Assembly (NCBI RefSeq): GCF_964204645.1
Contig: NC_134025.1
Coordinates: forward strand, 28,736,001-28,800,000
Direction of reading: 5' to 3'
DNA length: 64,000 nt
Source: Tubulanus polymorphus
Lineage: Eukaryota > Nemertea > Palaeonemertea > Tubulaniformes > Tubulanidae
Position 1 is the first letter of the stretch. Each line of letters opens with the position of its first letter. The notes beneath the pieces were generated by a model. The model was not told where the DNA came from. It did no database searches and saw nothing but the letters and a program-made list of their open reading frames with translations. This document shows, in pieces, positions 51,301 to 62,900 of the stretch. The position numbers and the translations under genes are program-made.

Positions 51301-53468
51301 TGAAAAACAGGAGGGTCCCATAATATGTCACAGTCCCTGAAACGAAAGCTGGTTTGAAAAAACAGGCGGGTCCTTTAGAAACGACAGACAGGTCTGGGAC
51401 CTGGGACCTCTTATTGAAAACACTGTAAAGAGGAAGTGATTTGATTTGTTAGATGTGCACTGAAATCTGAAATATGTTACTGAGGGTCTTAATATTGTTT
51501 ACCGATAAATTTACTTTTTCTTTCATATTTCAATGAAATATTCCTGAAAAAATTTCAACTTTTCAGATATAAGCAGCTCTGGTTTATTGAAATTGAATTA
51601 TGATCATGTTTGCTTTTTAGGCGGAGATAATTGCAACATGTGAGACGAATGTTCGATGTTTAGAACAAGTCAGGTCAACAATAGCAGAAACAGAACATTC
51701 AGTTCAACTGTCCACTGATGATGTTATATCCATACAAAGTAAGCACAAATCCTAAAAATCTGAGACCCGATTCCAGTATCCAGTTGAGAATCCCAATAGT
51801 GCAGTTTGATTTTAGAATCAATATAGTTCATTTTTCATCTAAATGGGAACTGGTTGTTCAGTGAAGAAAATCATGTTATTGCAAAGTTTCTTTGAATGAT
51901 GAATTGTAGATACTCTAACACAATGGCAAGCGTTCCATGCTCTCGCTGTGCAGAGACAAAAAGAGGCCGAAAAACTGAACGAGATATACCAAGAGATGGT
52001 CAATATAAGATCGACTGTAATAGGTGCTGAAGACGCTCTTACGTGGAATCAATTTGAAGACTGTAATCAATTAGAAAATGTCATCAAGCATTTGCAGGTA
52101 AAGCTCTTGACTCTGTGACCGGAGTTTAACTTCGAAAAAGCTAACGCATTGAGCGCATGTCTCATCATTTACAATTTCTCTTGTCTTTAGGATTGTAAAT
52201 TAGATCTTGAACAAAGCAATGATAAGGTATTCACTATGAAAACAACGTTGCAAGATTTCACTAGTGAAAGGAAACACATTAATGTCAGTACATTTGATGA
52301 AGAGCAAACGAAGTTGCGATGCCACATTTTAACAGTCCACGACAGGTATTTGGTGATTTCAGACGCTTTCTTACTCCAGGTTTCTGATAAAAAAAAGTAG
52401 ATAGCTCTTACTATTTTGCACATTATTATTCAGATTGAGCGCTCAGATATCAGAATTACAAGCTTTACTGGTGTGCTGGCACGATTATAACGAGATCAAC
52501 AAGGAACTCAGATATTGCCTCGGTAAAGAACACAATGTCCTGAAATGTCTGGAAATGACGATGGAAATGGTCGAGTTAACAGTTGAAGCGCGGCTGGAAC
52601 TCGTTCAAGATTTACAGGTAAAATCTATTATACAATCAAACAGTTTGTCATTGATATTAGATTCTAGAATAAGAAATAAAATATGTGTCCAAAATGATCT
52701 AATATTTCATCAATGTTCGACTTCAACCAAATAATGAAACATGCACGCAATCCAGAACAAAGAGTATAAATTACAGGAAATATACAACAAAGAAACAGTT
52801 ACAAAGTAAACAACTTTAAAGTAGAACAAACTAGAGGGTAAACAAATTGAATAAAAATATGGGGGACAATTAAATGAAGGAAATTTTAACTAAGTAAGAC
52901 AACAGTTAGATGAGTATCAGCTATACGATGAGTATCTATTCTATTGTGTTTTTTGCAGGCGATGTCTGAAGAGTTTAAACTCTACGAGCAGAAGCTGTCG
53001 ACGATGGTTGAAAATTCGCGTCGGATTCTGGATAAATGTTACGGCGATCAGGCCGAGCAGATACGAGCCGATATCGGAAAAACAGCATCGGAACTCGATT
53101 CGCTAGAACGACGGTGTCAGGATGATATACACCAGTGTAAGAACAACGAGCGAAATCAGCGCGGTTCCCTGATCGATGTCGATGATGTTGATGATGCCGA
53201 ACGGATGGAAGTCGATGCAGCGATTCACGATGCGAGCACCTGTTCATCGGCTACTCAAACGAGTATCGGCGATGTTTCCGATTCGAACGAATTCTCGAAA
53301 CGTCGACAAAATCGTCATTCGTTCGTGAGGAAGTTATTACAATGGGCGATTCCGTTACAGATAGCTTGTGTTATTGTATACGGTTTATTGTGTTTATCTG
53401 AAAGGTCTTCACACGGTATATTAGTCGTTCCACATTTACGATATGTCAGAGGCCCACCACCTGTTTGA
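33310..53468 (+). CDS. KASH-domain nuclear-envelope protein (Klarsicht/nesprin type)
   Basis: Exons: 33310-33515, 34138-34306, 34769-34936, 35277-35472, 36101-36225, 38501-38710, 45634-47707, 49168-49265, 50098-50232, 51020-51193, 51621-51738, 51910-52097, 52191-52345, 52434-52617, 52959-53468; 1569 residues. An acceptor at about 33230 marks a 5' leader exon. No actin-binding CH domains are seen. Exons 3-6 are helical and spectrin-repeat-like (IRMQHVNKQWEDLE, QQLERRWHGVWLQSLEWQ). Exon 7 is a long acidic disordered block, and exons 11-15 are again coiled. The C-terminus has a membrane helix (WAIPLQIACVIVYGLLCL, about 1529-1546) and a short lumenal tail ending PHLRYVRGPPPV, close to the nesprin end PMLRYTNGPPPT. 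That tail should bind SUN proteins across the perinuclear space, linking the nucleus to the cytoskeleton. The last residue is Val rather than Thr. Whether it is a Klarsicht or nesprin-3/4 orthologue is open. Confidence 0.9.
34965..35120. mobile_element. degenerate MITE of the CAGTAGACTC family (KASH intron 3)
   Basis: The left end TAGACTACACCTAAATCGG and the right end CTGATTTAGGAGTCTA are near-perfect inverted repeats, with a 3-nt insertion on the left. The right arm with its flank resembles 33034-33165 (TTTACCGAGA, GATTTAGGAG, ATGACTGATCTG shared). Confidence 0.55.
35726..35839. mobile_element. MITE-like inverted-repeat element (KASH intron 4)
   Basis: The ends are CAGGACCCAACTCCACAGTT and its imperfect reverse complement AACTGTGGAACTGGATCCTG. 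Inner arms TGAGTTAAGAT and ATCTTAACTCA also pair. No target duplication is obvious. Confidence 0.7.
39128..39147. repeat. (TA)n microsatellite
   Basis: Ten TA units lie in intron 6 of the KASH gene. Confidence 0.95.
41255..41568 (+). mobile_element. tRNA-derived SINE
   Basis: The head resembles a Ser/Leu-type tRNA, with RNA polymerase III box A (TGGCCGAGCGG, 41264-41274) and box B (GGTTCGAACCC, 41308-41318). It is followed by a non-tRNA body (GTGTCCTCGGGCAAGACACT, CACCCAGGAGTAAATGGGTA) and a 3' tail (TTTAGCGCTATATAAG) of the kind shared with LINEs. It is not a functional tRNA: the acceptor stem does not close and the body continues. Body segments like these recur in SINEs of several invertebrates, as I recall. 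Confidence 0.88.
42775..42796. repeat. (GA)n microsatellite
   Basis: Eleven AG units, within KASH intron 6. Confidence 0.95.
43449..43511. repeat. 17-bp tandem repeat, about three copies
   Basis: The unit ACTGTTCGCCCGGACCA recurs at 43461, 43478 and 43495 with few changes, and a partial unit precedes it. Confidence 0.85.
43828..43906. repeat. intronic hairpin with a perfect 23-bp stem
   Basis: The arms 43828-43850 and 43884-43906 are exact reverse complements (left arm begins ATAGTTTTACACG) with a 33-nt loop. Overall size is like a pre-miRNA, but a fully perfect stem is more typical of a young inverted repeat. Confidence 0.85.
45634..47707 (+). CDS. 2.07-kb exon 7 of the KASH gene (disordered acidic region)
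   Basis: This single exon of 691 codons makes up nearly half the protein. It is rich in Asp, Glu, Ser and Thr, with few hydrophobic clusters apart from a coil-like stretch (RLRQLISQAESLAKEAEYW). Base composition shifts strongly to CG-rich codons (TCG, CGA, GCG, ACG) compared with the AT-rich flanks and the other exons. Many long opposite-strand ORFs here are shadows caused by that composition. Confidence 0.9.
47735..48112. mobile_element. candidate mariner-type MITE (KASH intron 7)
   Basis: The ends CAGTCAACC and GGTTGACTG are inverted and each is flanked by TA. The interior (about 378 bp) has no coding capacity. The terminal repeats are short, so the call is moderate. Confidence 0.5.
51263..51425. 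mobile_element. hAT-like MITE (KASH intron 10)
   Basis: The element begins CAGTGCTTTCAATAAGAA and ends CTTATTGAAAACACTG, imperfect inverted repeats with the CAGTG start seen in hAT families. TAAAG flanks both sides (51258-51262 and 51426-51430). It lies 70 bp after exon 10. Confidence 0.65.
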
Positions 53469-53497
53469 TCAGTTCAATCAATAAGTATTTGTATACA

Positions 53498-53791
53498 TTA
53501 ACCCTTTCAGTGCGTCTACACCGCAGTGCGGTGTATAAATCAGTGACATTTTTTGCAAGTACACCGCAATGCTGTGTATTGATGTAATTAGTAATTGGTA
53601 ATTATCTCTCTTGAAAAATGGCAGCATTACTCAAACATAGAAATACTATTAACTAATGATACACTGCACCGCAGTGTAGACGCACTATAGTGGTATTCCC
53701 GTTATTCAACAGACTAGGGTGGAATTTTTAAAGATTTTGAAATTATCTCCAGCACTATAGGCTATTGATTAGTCAGCACTGAAAGGGTTAA
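53498..53791. mobile_element. piggyBac-type MITE with TTAA target duplication
   Basis: TTAA sits on both sides (53498-53501 and 53788-53791). The 12-bp terminal inverted repeats are CCCTTTCAGTGC and GCACTGAAAGGG. Internal inverted arms at 53511-53535 and 53660-53684 carry a small palindrome (TACACCGCAGTGCGGTGTA). There is no transposase ORF, so it is non-autonomous. It starts 30 bp past the KASH stop codon and so probably lies inside the 3' UTR. Confidence 0.85.
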
Positions 53792-54885
53792 ACATGTATT
53801 CAAAGGTCTTCGACCTCGGCGTCCAGCGCGGTGTTAGAACATAGATCCATTAGCTGATCAGAATTCAAGTCGGTAAAGATCGAATACTCCATGAAGATGG
53901 TGGCCATCATGAAGTACCACCCTTCATTATATAAAAACAAGTGTCACAATCAGCAAACTTAGAAATACTCGCGAAACAATCATTGAGGTTTAAACATGGG
54001 TGTTTAGTTTACTAGTCCGATGAGGAATTTAGTGTTGTTTTGTTCGAATGTTTTATTCTGTACATGATAACTGCTGACATCCATACGGTTAATTGTAAAT
54101 ACAGATACCGGTATTTGACAGTTTCTATAGTCTTCTTATTCAACTTTTATGAATTTTCATTTCCTAAACTATTTTTCTGGATTAAGTACGTAATGGCTGT
54201 ACATAGGATTGAACAGTAATCACTGTAAATAGACCTAAATACGGTTGTCGGACCTAGATATAGTTATGGTGAAGACTATGCATTCACATGTTACAGACCA
54301 AAATGTTATGGTCAGTAGGTTGGTTTAGTGGGGACAGTCCATGGTTTTTAGCGTACTGGTAGCTTAGAATTGTTAATCTATTCTAGATGAATTGTGTTTA
54401 CGGGATGGAATCGGTATATATTATTGGTTTCAATGATTATGGCATAAAAATGTTAATTATGAAAGAATAGTTATTAATGAAAATGTATATTATTGAAGCA
54501 AGAACTGGCACATCATCATATTTGATTTGTACATAATTCTAAAATCAAGAAAAGAACAATATAAAAATGCAGTGTATATATGTTTTTAAAATTATAGACT
54601 TGATGAAATTAGAAATAGCCAGTTCCTTCCCTAATGGAGGTAAATAACAGAAAATCGTTGTAAATATTATTGTTCCAAGAAACAAACAGATCGACATATT
54701 TATTGGTGAAATTTGCTCTTGAGCATTATTGGTTTTTATTCAAATCTATATTTCACTGGTAAGACTTGTAAATTACACGTACCAATGTACAGCGAATCAT
54801 CGGCTAAAACCCATGTTTAAACAAAGGATTGTTGAATTCTGATCGCAAAAAAATAGAGAAAAGATAGATGAAGATATTATACGTA

Positions 54886-54972
54886 CAGTAGACTCTGTCT
54901 GCCCTACTGGAATCTGCATGAATTTTACTGAATTTAGTTAAGTGGTACTGAGTAAAGAATATGAGTCTACTG
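54886..54972. mobile_element. mariner-type MITE, CAGTAGACTC family, intact copy
   Basis: The terminal inverted repeats are CAGTAGACTC and GAGTCTACTG, each flanked by the TA dinucleotide typical of Tc1/mariner insertion. Total length is 87 bp. Confidence 0.75.
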
Positions 54973-56046
54973 TACTAGAGAGAATATGGGCTGAGAAATA
55001 GGACGTTAACTGCTTAACATGCCCAGTCCCAGTTATACGGGATCCAATCTATGGTTTAACTCGAAACAGTTAAATATTCGGAAGTGAACCAGTGTCAAAC
55101 TCAACTGTGGTGCTAAGCCCAGTAGTGTTATAGAATGACATTTACCTCATGAGTTGAGAGTCAGTTCATCATTCATTATACGTGCATTGAATTAAAAGGT
55201 GAAATTGACTTCTGGAATTTCTATAAGCTTGAGAAGATATGCTTATTCATTTATAACTGGAAAAAGGTTTATTTCAGTTAATTTTCAGTGTACAATGAAT
55301 AACTGATTGCTTGAAGGCAGCTGCTTGAACACGTTAGACTACTATTGCTCATCGAGTAATCTGCTCTTTGAAAAATTAAATGCAAGCTTAACTTGAGAAA
55401 CGTGGAAACAAGTTTGTAATGAATTTCATGTTGATTTATGACTATAAATGTTATAAACATGCCATCATGACTTATGGGTACAATACGTACTGGTTTATTT
55501 CTTTGAGTTGGTTCATTGTATTTGTCAATTAACTGCACACATTATGTATTTATATCTGTACAGTATTCATTCATAGTGAATACTGTTAGGTATAGGTGTT
55601 TTTAAGTTGTCGCTCCGTTTCACAAATCTGTTTATCCGTTGCTTTGTTATGTCGGTTGTCTTTGTGGTCTCTCAATTCTTTATATGCTTATAACTAATAA
55701 CAGTATATTTTATTATTGATGTGTTTTATGATAACAATTTTCAACAAGAGTAGGATTCTAGATTTCACTTCTATCCTTTACGATCGTGAGGAAATTTTAT
55801 AGGGTTTGTTTATCGATAGGACAGGATATAAACATTGCATCTTAGTGGAGAAAAAATCATCACAGGAGTATTTGGATAAGTTGTCTGTGGATCTCTCTTG
55901 ATGAAAATTGTCCAGTTTTATTATCTAGTCAATTCTATTTTCATGTTCATTGCAATGTTCGTGGCTAGTTTGTTTTCTTCATATGTGTTTGAATTATATA
56001 ATCATTTGTAGCGAAAAAATAATCCGGTGGATTCATGTAGCTTTTG

Positions 56047-56143
56047 CAGTAGACTCCGCCGTAACCCGGTTAAGTTTTTGAAATTGATTCCTCTAATCAT
56101 GATATTAACTCGCTTGATAAATTAAAGTGGTCACGGTCTACTG
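56047..56143. mobile_element. mariner-type MITE, CAGTAGACTC family, diverged copy
   Basis: It begins CAGTAGACTCCGCCGTAA and ends ACGGTCTACTG. The length (97 bp) is close to the copy at 54886. The TA flanks are degraded. Confidence 0.6.
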
Positions 56144-57770
56144 TCGTAGTAGTATTTATTTAGTGTCATAAATACCGAAGTTAGGTAATTTCTAGCATCA
56201 TATGTTTATTATAAAAAGTTTTTATCTCAGGGAAAAAAACTTGGCTCCACTGCAATTCATCTTAAACCAACCGTCTGCATTGCATTAACTATTTAGAAAC
56301 TGTCTCATGAAATTTCTAACTATTATTAACTGCAAAATCTATAGTAGATATCTGAATAGATGAACAATTAATTGTAGGTGTATATGTGAACGTTACTGGT
56401 CTGTTATGAAAATCCATCATTTTATCGCAGTATGAATTATGCACGAGAGATTGCATATAAATAAATGCATATCACTTCGAGCAGTGATCGTCTTTATCAA
56501 AAGACTGTCGCGTGTATCGGGAGTTCTATACCTGAGCACGATTAAAGAACCCTTGTTCAACCGAGGACTCAAACTCTCGATGGTTTAACAGACCACTGAC
56601 GCAATTCAAAATTAACTGGAGTAAAGTTCTGATGATGCATACCGTATCTTGATATCTCCACATATATGTTTAATATCTATTTACCATACAGTCAACTTGT
56701 TTAAGTTGTCGAAGTTGGGATCGTTATTATGTTGATGACTTGCACTTAGTAGGCAGAGAAACACAAAAAAATCAAGAATCAAAAAGAAAGTTCTAAAGGG
56801 CTTTCTAGAGGATATAGCAATACTTGTTAAAAGGGCTCTTTCCAAAAAATTTCTGGGGGCCACTGTCCCCTGCTACGTACAGCCCTGGTAGAAATAACAA
56901 TTGGAAGTCCATAATGGGGATGACGTTAAAGCGATGTGACAACTTATCCGATGACTTAAGCAAGTTTGACTGTATTCAAAACCTGTACAATATGTACGAT
57001 TCTGAAGTAGGATAGATCTGGAAATTAATCTATTAAACTATAATTTAATTGTACTAATAATGTATGAATATATATACAATATATCTGATTTCATTCTGGA
57101 GCACCTCCGTAGAATGATTGATAGTGCTATGCATGTTCAAATTATCCACTGCCAAATTGTTGCTTGAAATCAACAATTTTTTTATAGATTTGTATATGGT
57201 AATATTGAATGAACATCCTAAAGATATTTTCATATTTCATAGGATTTTGGTCTTGAATATTCAAATGGTGGAAAATTTGATAATGCATTTATTGTTAGGT
57301 TCGCTTGGTTCTGGTTCTAATTCTTGCCTTAATTCTCTATTTTTTCGATTGACATACTTAGTAATTCATTTAGGTTTCGATTTTAATCATTCATAATCAG
57401 GGAAGTTTCAAATATCATGACAATTTTCAGGAATTATACCATACTCTATGAAAAGTTTTTCGGTTGGTTTTGTTTGGGTGGGAATAGACCAACCTATTTG
57501 GTGCACTATTTTACTCAAGAAATTCTCGTTCAAACTATGATATAAACCTCTTAGTGCCATTTTAATGAAGAATCTTTTATGGATTGAATTTAATGGTAAT
57601 TTTATATAGTAGATGGTAACAACTAAGAAGCTGATAAATAACCATCCATTTTATATGATTTTGTAATGAAAACTGCGTAAGTTAGGTATACCTATTGTAT
57701 AAACTATAATAAGTATTTTGTGCTTCACTAGTCATCGGACTGTATTATGCCATGCAAATTATACTGCATT

Positions 57771-57776
57771 AATAAA
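57771..57776 (+). terminator. candidate plus-strand polyadenylation signal
   Basis: AATAAA followed by a T-rich run. This is the last one before the convergent TRPT1 gene and could end a long KASH 3' UTR; earlier sites may be used instead. Confidence 0.3.
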
Positions 57777-57912
57777 ATCGAGTAAATCCAACTTCTTTAT
57801 CTTGTATTGTTTTGTTCTTTAAATATGAGCTTTAAATATGAGGATGAGAAGGTCTGATCACCGACAAACCAGGAATATAAAGACACTGATGATTCGTGCA
57901 ACATAATGTAAA

Positions 57913-57918
57913 TTTATT
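57913..57918 (-). terminator. polyadenylation signal of TRPT1
   Basis: AATAAA on the minus strand, about 60 bp past the TRPT1 stop codon. Confidence 0.55.
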
Positions 57919-57978
57919 TAAAATATCATTCTGCTATCGACAAAAAGGAAAGACATCTAAACTGCAACTGAAATCGCA

Positions 57979-59260
57979 TCAGGATATAGGATTCCCTGTA
58001 AAAAGATATTTATGAAACATGAGGCAACAGCTTTTCATTGAAGATGTAGGTTCTGCTTGAATTTACCTTTTCTATCGATAACTTTCTTAAAGTATTTCGG
58101 TTCGATAAATCCATCTTTATTTCCTGCACAAAGAATCACTTTGTTACTCGATTCGTGAAATTCCATTCCATCTGAACAGAAATTACAAGGATTATTTTCA
58201 ACAGTTCAAATGAGAGAATGCATAACCGGTTAAAAGATTGGATCCTACCTGACATTGCTTTCTCCACATCTATATAAATAATCAGCTGGCAACTCTTTCT
58301 CATACCTAAAACAAAATAGAGTACGAATAAATTCTATCATTTTGGAAAAAGAGGGTGAGGTTAATAAACTGTGGTAGCTTTATTTCCCATGAATAACCTA
58401 GGTATAACCAACCAAATGGGCAGAACTATTTGAAGTCCCTTCATCTGGTAATGTTATTTGTCTTACCACTAATGACTTCATCATCTCCAGGTAAACCAGC
58501 AGCAAAATGAATATGAGTACGATTACATCTGTGTAAACCCTGAAATATCAACAACAAAGAACGGACTTATAATAGTGTACATATCCCATTTGACAGTAAT
58601 TCTGCTAGATATTTTATAAAAAATAACTTCCTATTACTTGTTGTTTGATTGATGGCCAATTCTTGAAATAAGTACCATGTATACACTCTGGAATATCGGT
58701 AGGACTCATCAGTTTCTTCAAAGCAAGTTCCTTCACCTGAAACACAGTTGTAATTCATTGATCTACAATACTTTCCTAAGAACCAAAGTATATATGGTTA
58801 AGAACTAGACCATACTTGAATGCTATGTCCCTGGTTGGCTTTGATTTTCAATTTCCCATTACTTTCATCAGTGCTAAGTGTAAATCTCTGTTTATCATTG
58901 GAAGAAACAACATGTTTGATATCAGCTTCTGTAAAACTTGTTCGCTTCATGTGTGGTAGGTTTAGTAGTTCATCGACATAAACATAACCATCTGGAATGA
59001 AAGATTCGTCGGATATTCTCGCGAACCAGATACCGTTAGTGGCGAGCTTCTGCGATTGACCAATACAACTTACCATCAGCGATATTGATACCCAGATCAT
59101 GAGCTCTGTGTCGTAATATTCGAGACAGATCTTTTGAAAGTCTTACGAGATTTTTCTTATCAAGCTGAAAATTAAGATAGCTCAGACAACACTGTTTTTT
59201 AGATTTTTAAAAACTTTTGATGAAGATTGAAGCACTAACCTGATTGGACGCGGTTGCCAT
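57979..59260 (-). CDS. TRPT1: tRNA 2'-phosphotransferase 1 (Tpt1/KptA family)
   Basis: Eight exons in transcript order: 59260-59240, 59164-59074, 58991-58816, 58736-58638, 58539-58467, 58305-58249, 58171-58067, 57995-57979; 212 residues. The sequence follows the family from end to end: LSKDLSRILRHRAHDLG, DGYVYVDELL, NDKQRFTL, KIKANQGHS, ECIHGTYFKNW, RTHIHFAAGLPGD and NKDGFIEPKYFKK. The RHR, NQGHS and HGT segments contain the residues that bind NAD+ and the 2'-phosphate. The enzyme moves the splice-junction 2'-phosphate of ligated tRNA to NAD+, making ADP-ribose 1'',2''-cyclic phosphate. The start MATASNQ follows a pyrimidine-poor leader with no better ATG. A minus-strand AATAAA at 57918-57913 is its likely poly(A) signal. 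Confidence 0.95.
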
Positions 59261-59589
59261 CTCTAGATTTGATCTACCTGCAAGTAATTCATCCAACTGT
59301 AATGATGTCGTCGCCCACAATCTGTGTAGTATGGTGTAGGGGTTCTTAAATTACAAACTATTACGCCATACAGTAGCAACTGTCAAAATGAGTCAGCGAC
59401 CTTGACTTTACAATAACATCGCGCGGTAGAGTCTACTGCCAGAGTGAGTTCCTGTTAGTTAATACGAAATCCGCTAATGTTGATTATAGCGGCAGCACCG
59501 TACAGCATTTTATAAAATCTGTAAATTTTGTTTTATCCGGCCCTTGTTACCTGTAATGTGATTTGAGTGTAAAATAAATAAATAAAACA

Positions 59590-59770
59590 CTGAATCAGTG
59601 ATCCTGATGCTGTATCGAGTACGAACAGGGGTGTCCCAGGTTCGAAACCAGTAATTACTGACCCTGTGGCATTGCTGAAAGGTACCCCCAGTTGCGGTCA
59701 AGTTTCTATCCTCCGTCTGTTTGAAGACTGTCTCCCATTGTTGGGACTATTTCAACCGAATTCAGATACC
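59590..59770 (+). repeat. possible decayed tRNA-derived SINE
   Basis: A box-B-like AGGTTCGAAACC at about 59638 is followed by GTGGCATTGCTGAAAGGTAC, which resembles the body of the 41.3-kb SINE. Box A is not clear. It lies between the GH3 3' end and the TRPT1 start. Confidence 0.35.
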
Positions 59771-59829
59771 GATCCAGTGTAAATGCACATAACCAGAAAG
59801 AGTAACCTTTTAAATGTAAAAATAGAAAC

Positions 59830-59835
59830 TTTATT
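59830..59835 (-). terminator. polyadenylation signal of the GH3 gene
   Basis: AATAAA on the minus strand, 88 bp past the GH3 stop codon. Confidence 0.55.
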
Positions 59836-59922
59836 CTCAAGACATAAAATTTAGCTTAGGATGCATAGGAGGAAAATGACTTGTTTCGATTATTCGTTCG
59901 CAATTCCAAGCTGAGATGAATT

Positions 59923-62900
59923 TCATTGTGGAATAGTTATCGTATCGGAGAGAATATTGGACTGAAGATGTATCTGCTGATGCGGTTGTTGTCCTCCAAC
60001 TGATAAAATGAATGAGCTACCTGTAAAGAGGAAGTTGAATTTCGCTGATCCATGCAATTTCTATCCCAATCAGATATCAGGCCTCAACAATAATATATTA
60101 CCTTTTTTGTAGATGAACCCATGTTTTTTATCCCACACTGACAACTGCTTTACTTTGATCATAAATACTTTAGTTTGCCTGGATTTTTTCGGTATAAAAA
60201 CACGATCGAATGCAATAAGCTGTATGTTAGGCATTTGTGGTTCTTCCAGCCATAACAGATAAACCTGCACTACCTGTAATAAAGAAAATCAATACAAAAT
60301 GTTAACTAAAGCCAAATCATAAAATTTTCAATAAGGGTGGCGTCCTCTGGATTTCTAACCTCATCACCGTCATAACTTCCAATATTTTCAACAGTAACTT
60401 GAACAAGTAATTCCATTTTAATGAAAGATGTTCTTAAACTAGAATAATGAAAATTAGTGTATGACAATCCATAACCAAATGGAAACGTAGGCAAACCAGT
60501 AAAATATCTGTATGTTCGATTTTTCATGCTGTAGTCAACCATTGGAGGAACCTGAAAGAAGTAATCATAATTTCTGTCACATCATGTCAGTAATATCAAT
60601 TCAGATATCTTTTTATTAGGTGAAAGGATCCAGGACCTGTGACAAGTCTTTGTACCAGGTGTATGGTAATCTAGCAGCAGGATTAGCGCGATCACCGGTC
60701 AACAGTCGCAATAAAGCATCTCCAGTTGCCTGTGCTGGAAATCCGCACTGCAAAATGGCTGGAATCTTTTCTTGTACCAATGGAAATTGTATATCGACAG
60801 GGCCGCCACTAAATAGTAGCAAGATGATTTCACCACCACCTAGAAATCAGATGTATATCATCTAAAGGAGTTATTCATACCAGAAATACCAAGAGAGTGT
60901 TTCGTGACTTACTATGTAAGACAACATCATTAATGAGTTCATTTTGCTTTCCAGGTAGTTTCAAATTCAGTCTGTCATGGTTCTCAGTTTCTACAGCGAT
61001 ACCTAGAATTCAAAACATACCAAAGTAAAAGTTGATATTCGCAGTTGGTATTCGCATACTGATACTTCCCAGAGACCACTAACCTGTCCCTAAACAAAGT
61101 ATTGTAAGATGTGAGTTCTGAACTGCTCTAATCACTGAATCTCTATGGTATGTTTCACAAGGTGTATCGGTACATCCTGCAGCATAGTAAACTTTATCTC
61201 CAAGCATTGATAAACCTGAGAGTGGTGTCGATTTATAGAATTTATCAGTTCTTGCTGCATATGAGCCAAATAACTGAACAGTGTTATTAGCCATTGGTCC
61301 GATTATCTAAAATGAATATCAAAATTTAACAACATTTTTTCCAACTAGCATCCAACTAATGTATTTCAACACAATATTTTACAGTATACTTACAGAAATA
61401 TTCTCGTATTTTTTCAATAAAGGCAGAAAACTGTTCATATTTTTCAGTAATATGAATGATTCTATAGCAGCTTCTACGGCTAACATTCTATGTTCCACAC
61501 TTTCGACCACAGATAAGTTAACATTTGCGTACGGGTTCATTGCCGCTGGATCAAATTCACCAAGTCTAAATAACAACTAAGAACATGGCAGAAAAGAAAA
61601 CGGACGAAAGTCAACAGTTTATAAAACTTTACCTCATTCTGGTGTTGAACAGCGGTCTAGCTCGTTCATTTAGTAATTCACGAGTTATTCGACCAATTTT
61701 CACAGCTTTCAATAATGACAAGTAAACTGCATTTTTATCATTGCCCGAAAGTTCCAAGTTAGTTCCAGCTTCTATGCATGCGACTGCTGTATCCAAGCTA
61801 TTGTTCAAGTATTTATGAAAGTCAATGATGTATTCTATAGCACCTTCATCGCTGACCACATAACCAGTAAATTTCCACTCTTTTCGTAGGATTTCAGTTA
61901 ATAGTTCACTATTAGCACATGCAGGAATTCCATTTATACTGAAATAATACACAAGTCAATAATCTCATTTCATTAATGCTATATTTCCCTTCAAGGAATC
62001 GGTCAATACCTGTTATAGCTACACATCACGGAATGAACTCCTGCTTTGACGCAAGCTTCAAACTGGGGCAGAAATGTGAGCCTCCAATCCTGCATAGATA
62101 CCTGGAATGAAACAAGTACATTATAGTTCAGATATGATGATGTATCGATGTTGACGATGTAGAACGATTTACCTTTGCATCAAATGAGACTCTTGGTACT
62201 GGAATATTCTCTGGCCCACCATGAGCGTCGAAGTGTTTACAACCAGCGTTTGTTTGTAAGTATCGGGGATGTTTGCCCTGAATGCCTGCTACAAAATGTT
62301 CGGCATATACACCACTCAAAAATGGATCTTCTCCATAAGTTTCCTGTTTAAGAGAAAAAGTTTTGACGATATCTCAATACCTGAAAATGGTTACATATGA
62401 ATTCTCTGGAGCAAGTTGAACGAACAATTTACCTGATTTCGACCCCACAAAGGATGCCTCATGATGTTGATTACAGGACTGAAACAGCTCAGTCCTGTAT
62501 GATCAAAATACATCCCTCTTTTCATGAAATCGTTGTGTTTCGCGCGAACTTCCATCGCGGTCGCGGCCGCCACATTTCTGATAAGCTGAGGACTAAAACA
62601 TCAATATAGATACATAAGCATCGTGGAAGATATTTCAAATGATTTGGCTGACATCACACTCACCTGAATGCAGCGGCTAATCCGATAGATTGAGGAAAAG
62701 CTGTCGCATTTCCAGCAGTTTGAGCATCACCGCGGAGACATTCGGTATTCCATTGATACGGTTTAATACCAAGCCGCGGTATTGCCGGTGCAGGCCCTCC
62801 ATATTTACCAGCTCCACCTCTCGCTAACTGCAGGACGATTTCTTCATCTGTCAGTCTCGATATGAGATCATTGACTCGAGTGTCCCAGGAAAGTGACGGG

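Larger units (their letters stand above)
53792..57900. other. non-coding region after the KASH gene (probable 3' UTR and intergenic)
   Basis: AT-rich, with no ORF bearing family features. It contains two CAGTAGACTC-family MITE copies and an AATAAA at 57771. How much of it is KASH 3' UTR cannot be told from sequence. Confidence 0.45.

Noticed and set aside
57118-57396. 92-residue plus-strand ORF after the KASH gene
   Set aside because: Its AT-rich, Leu/Ile/Phe-rich composition is typical of chance ORFs in AT-rich DNA. No signal or domain recognised.
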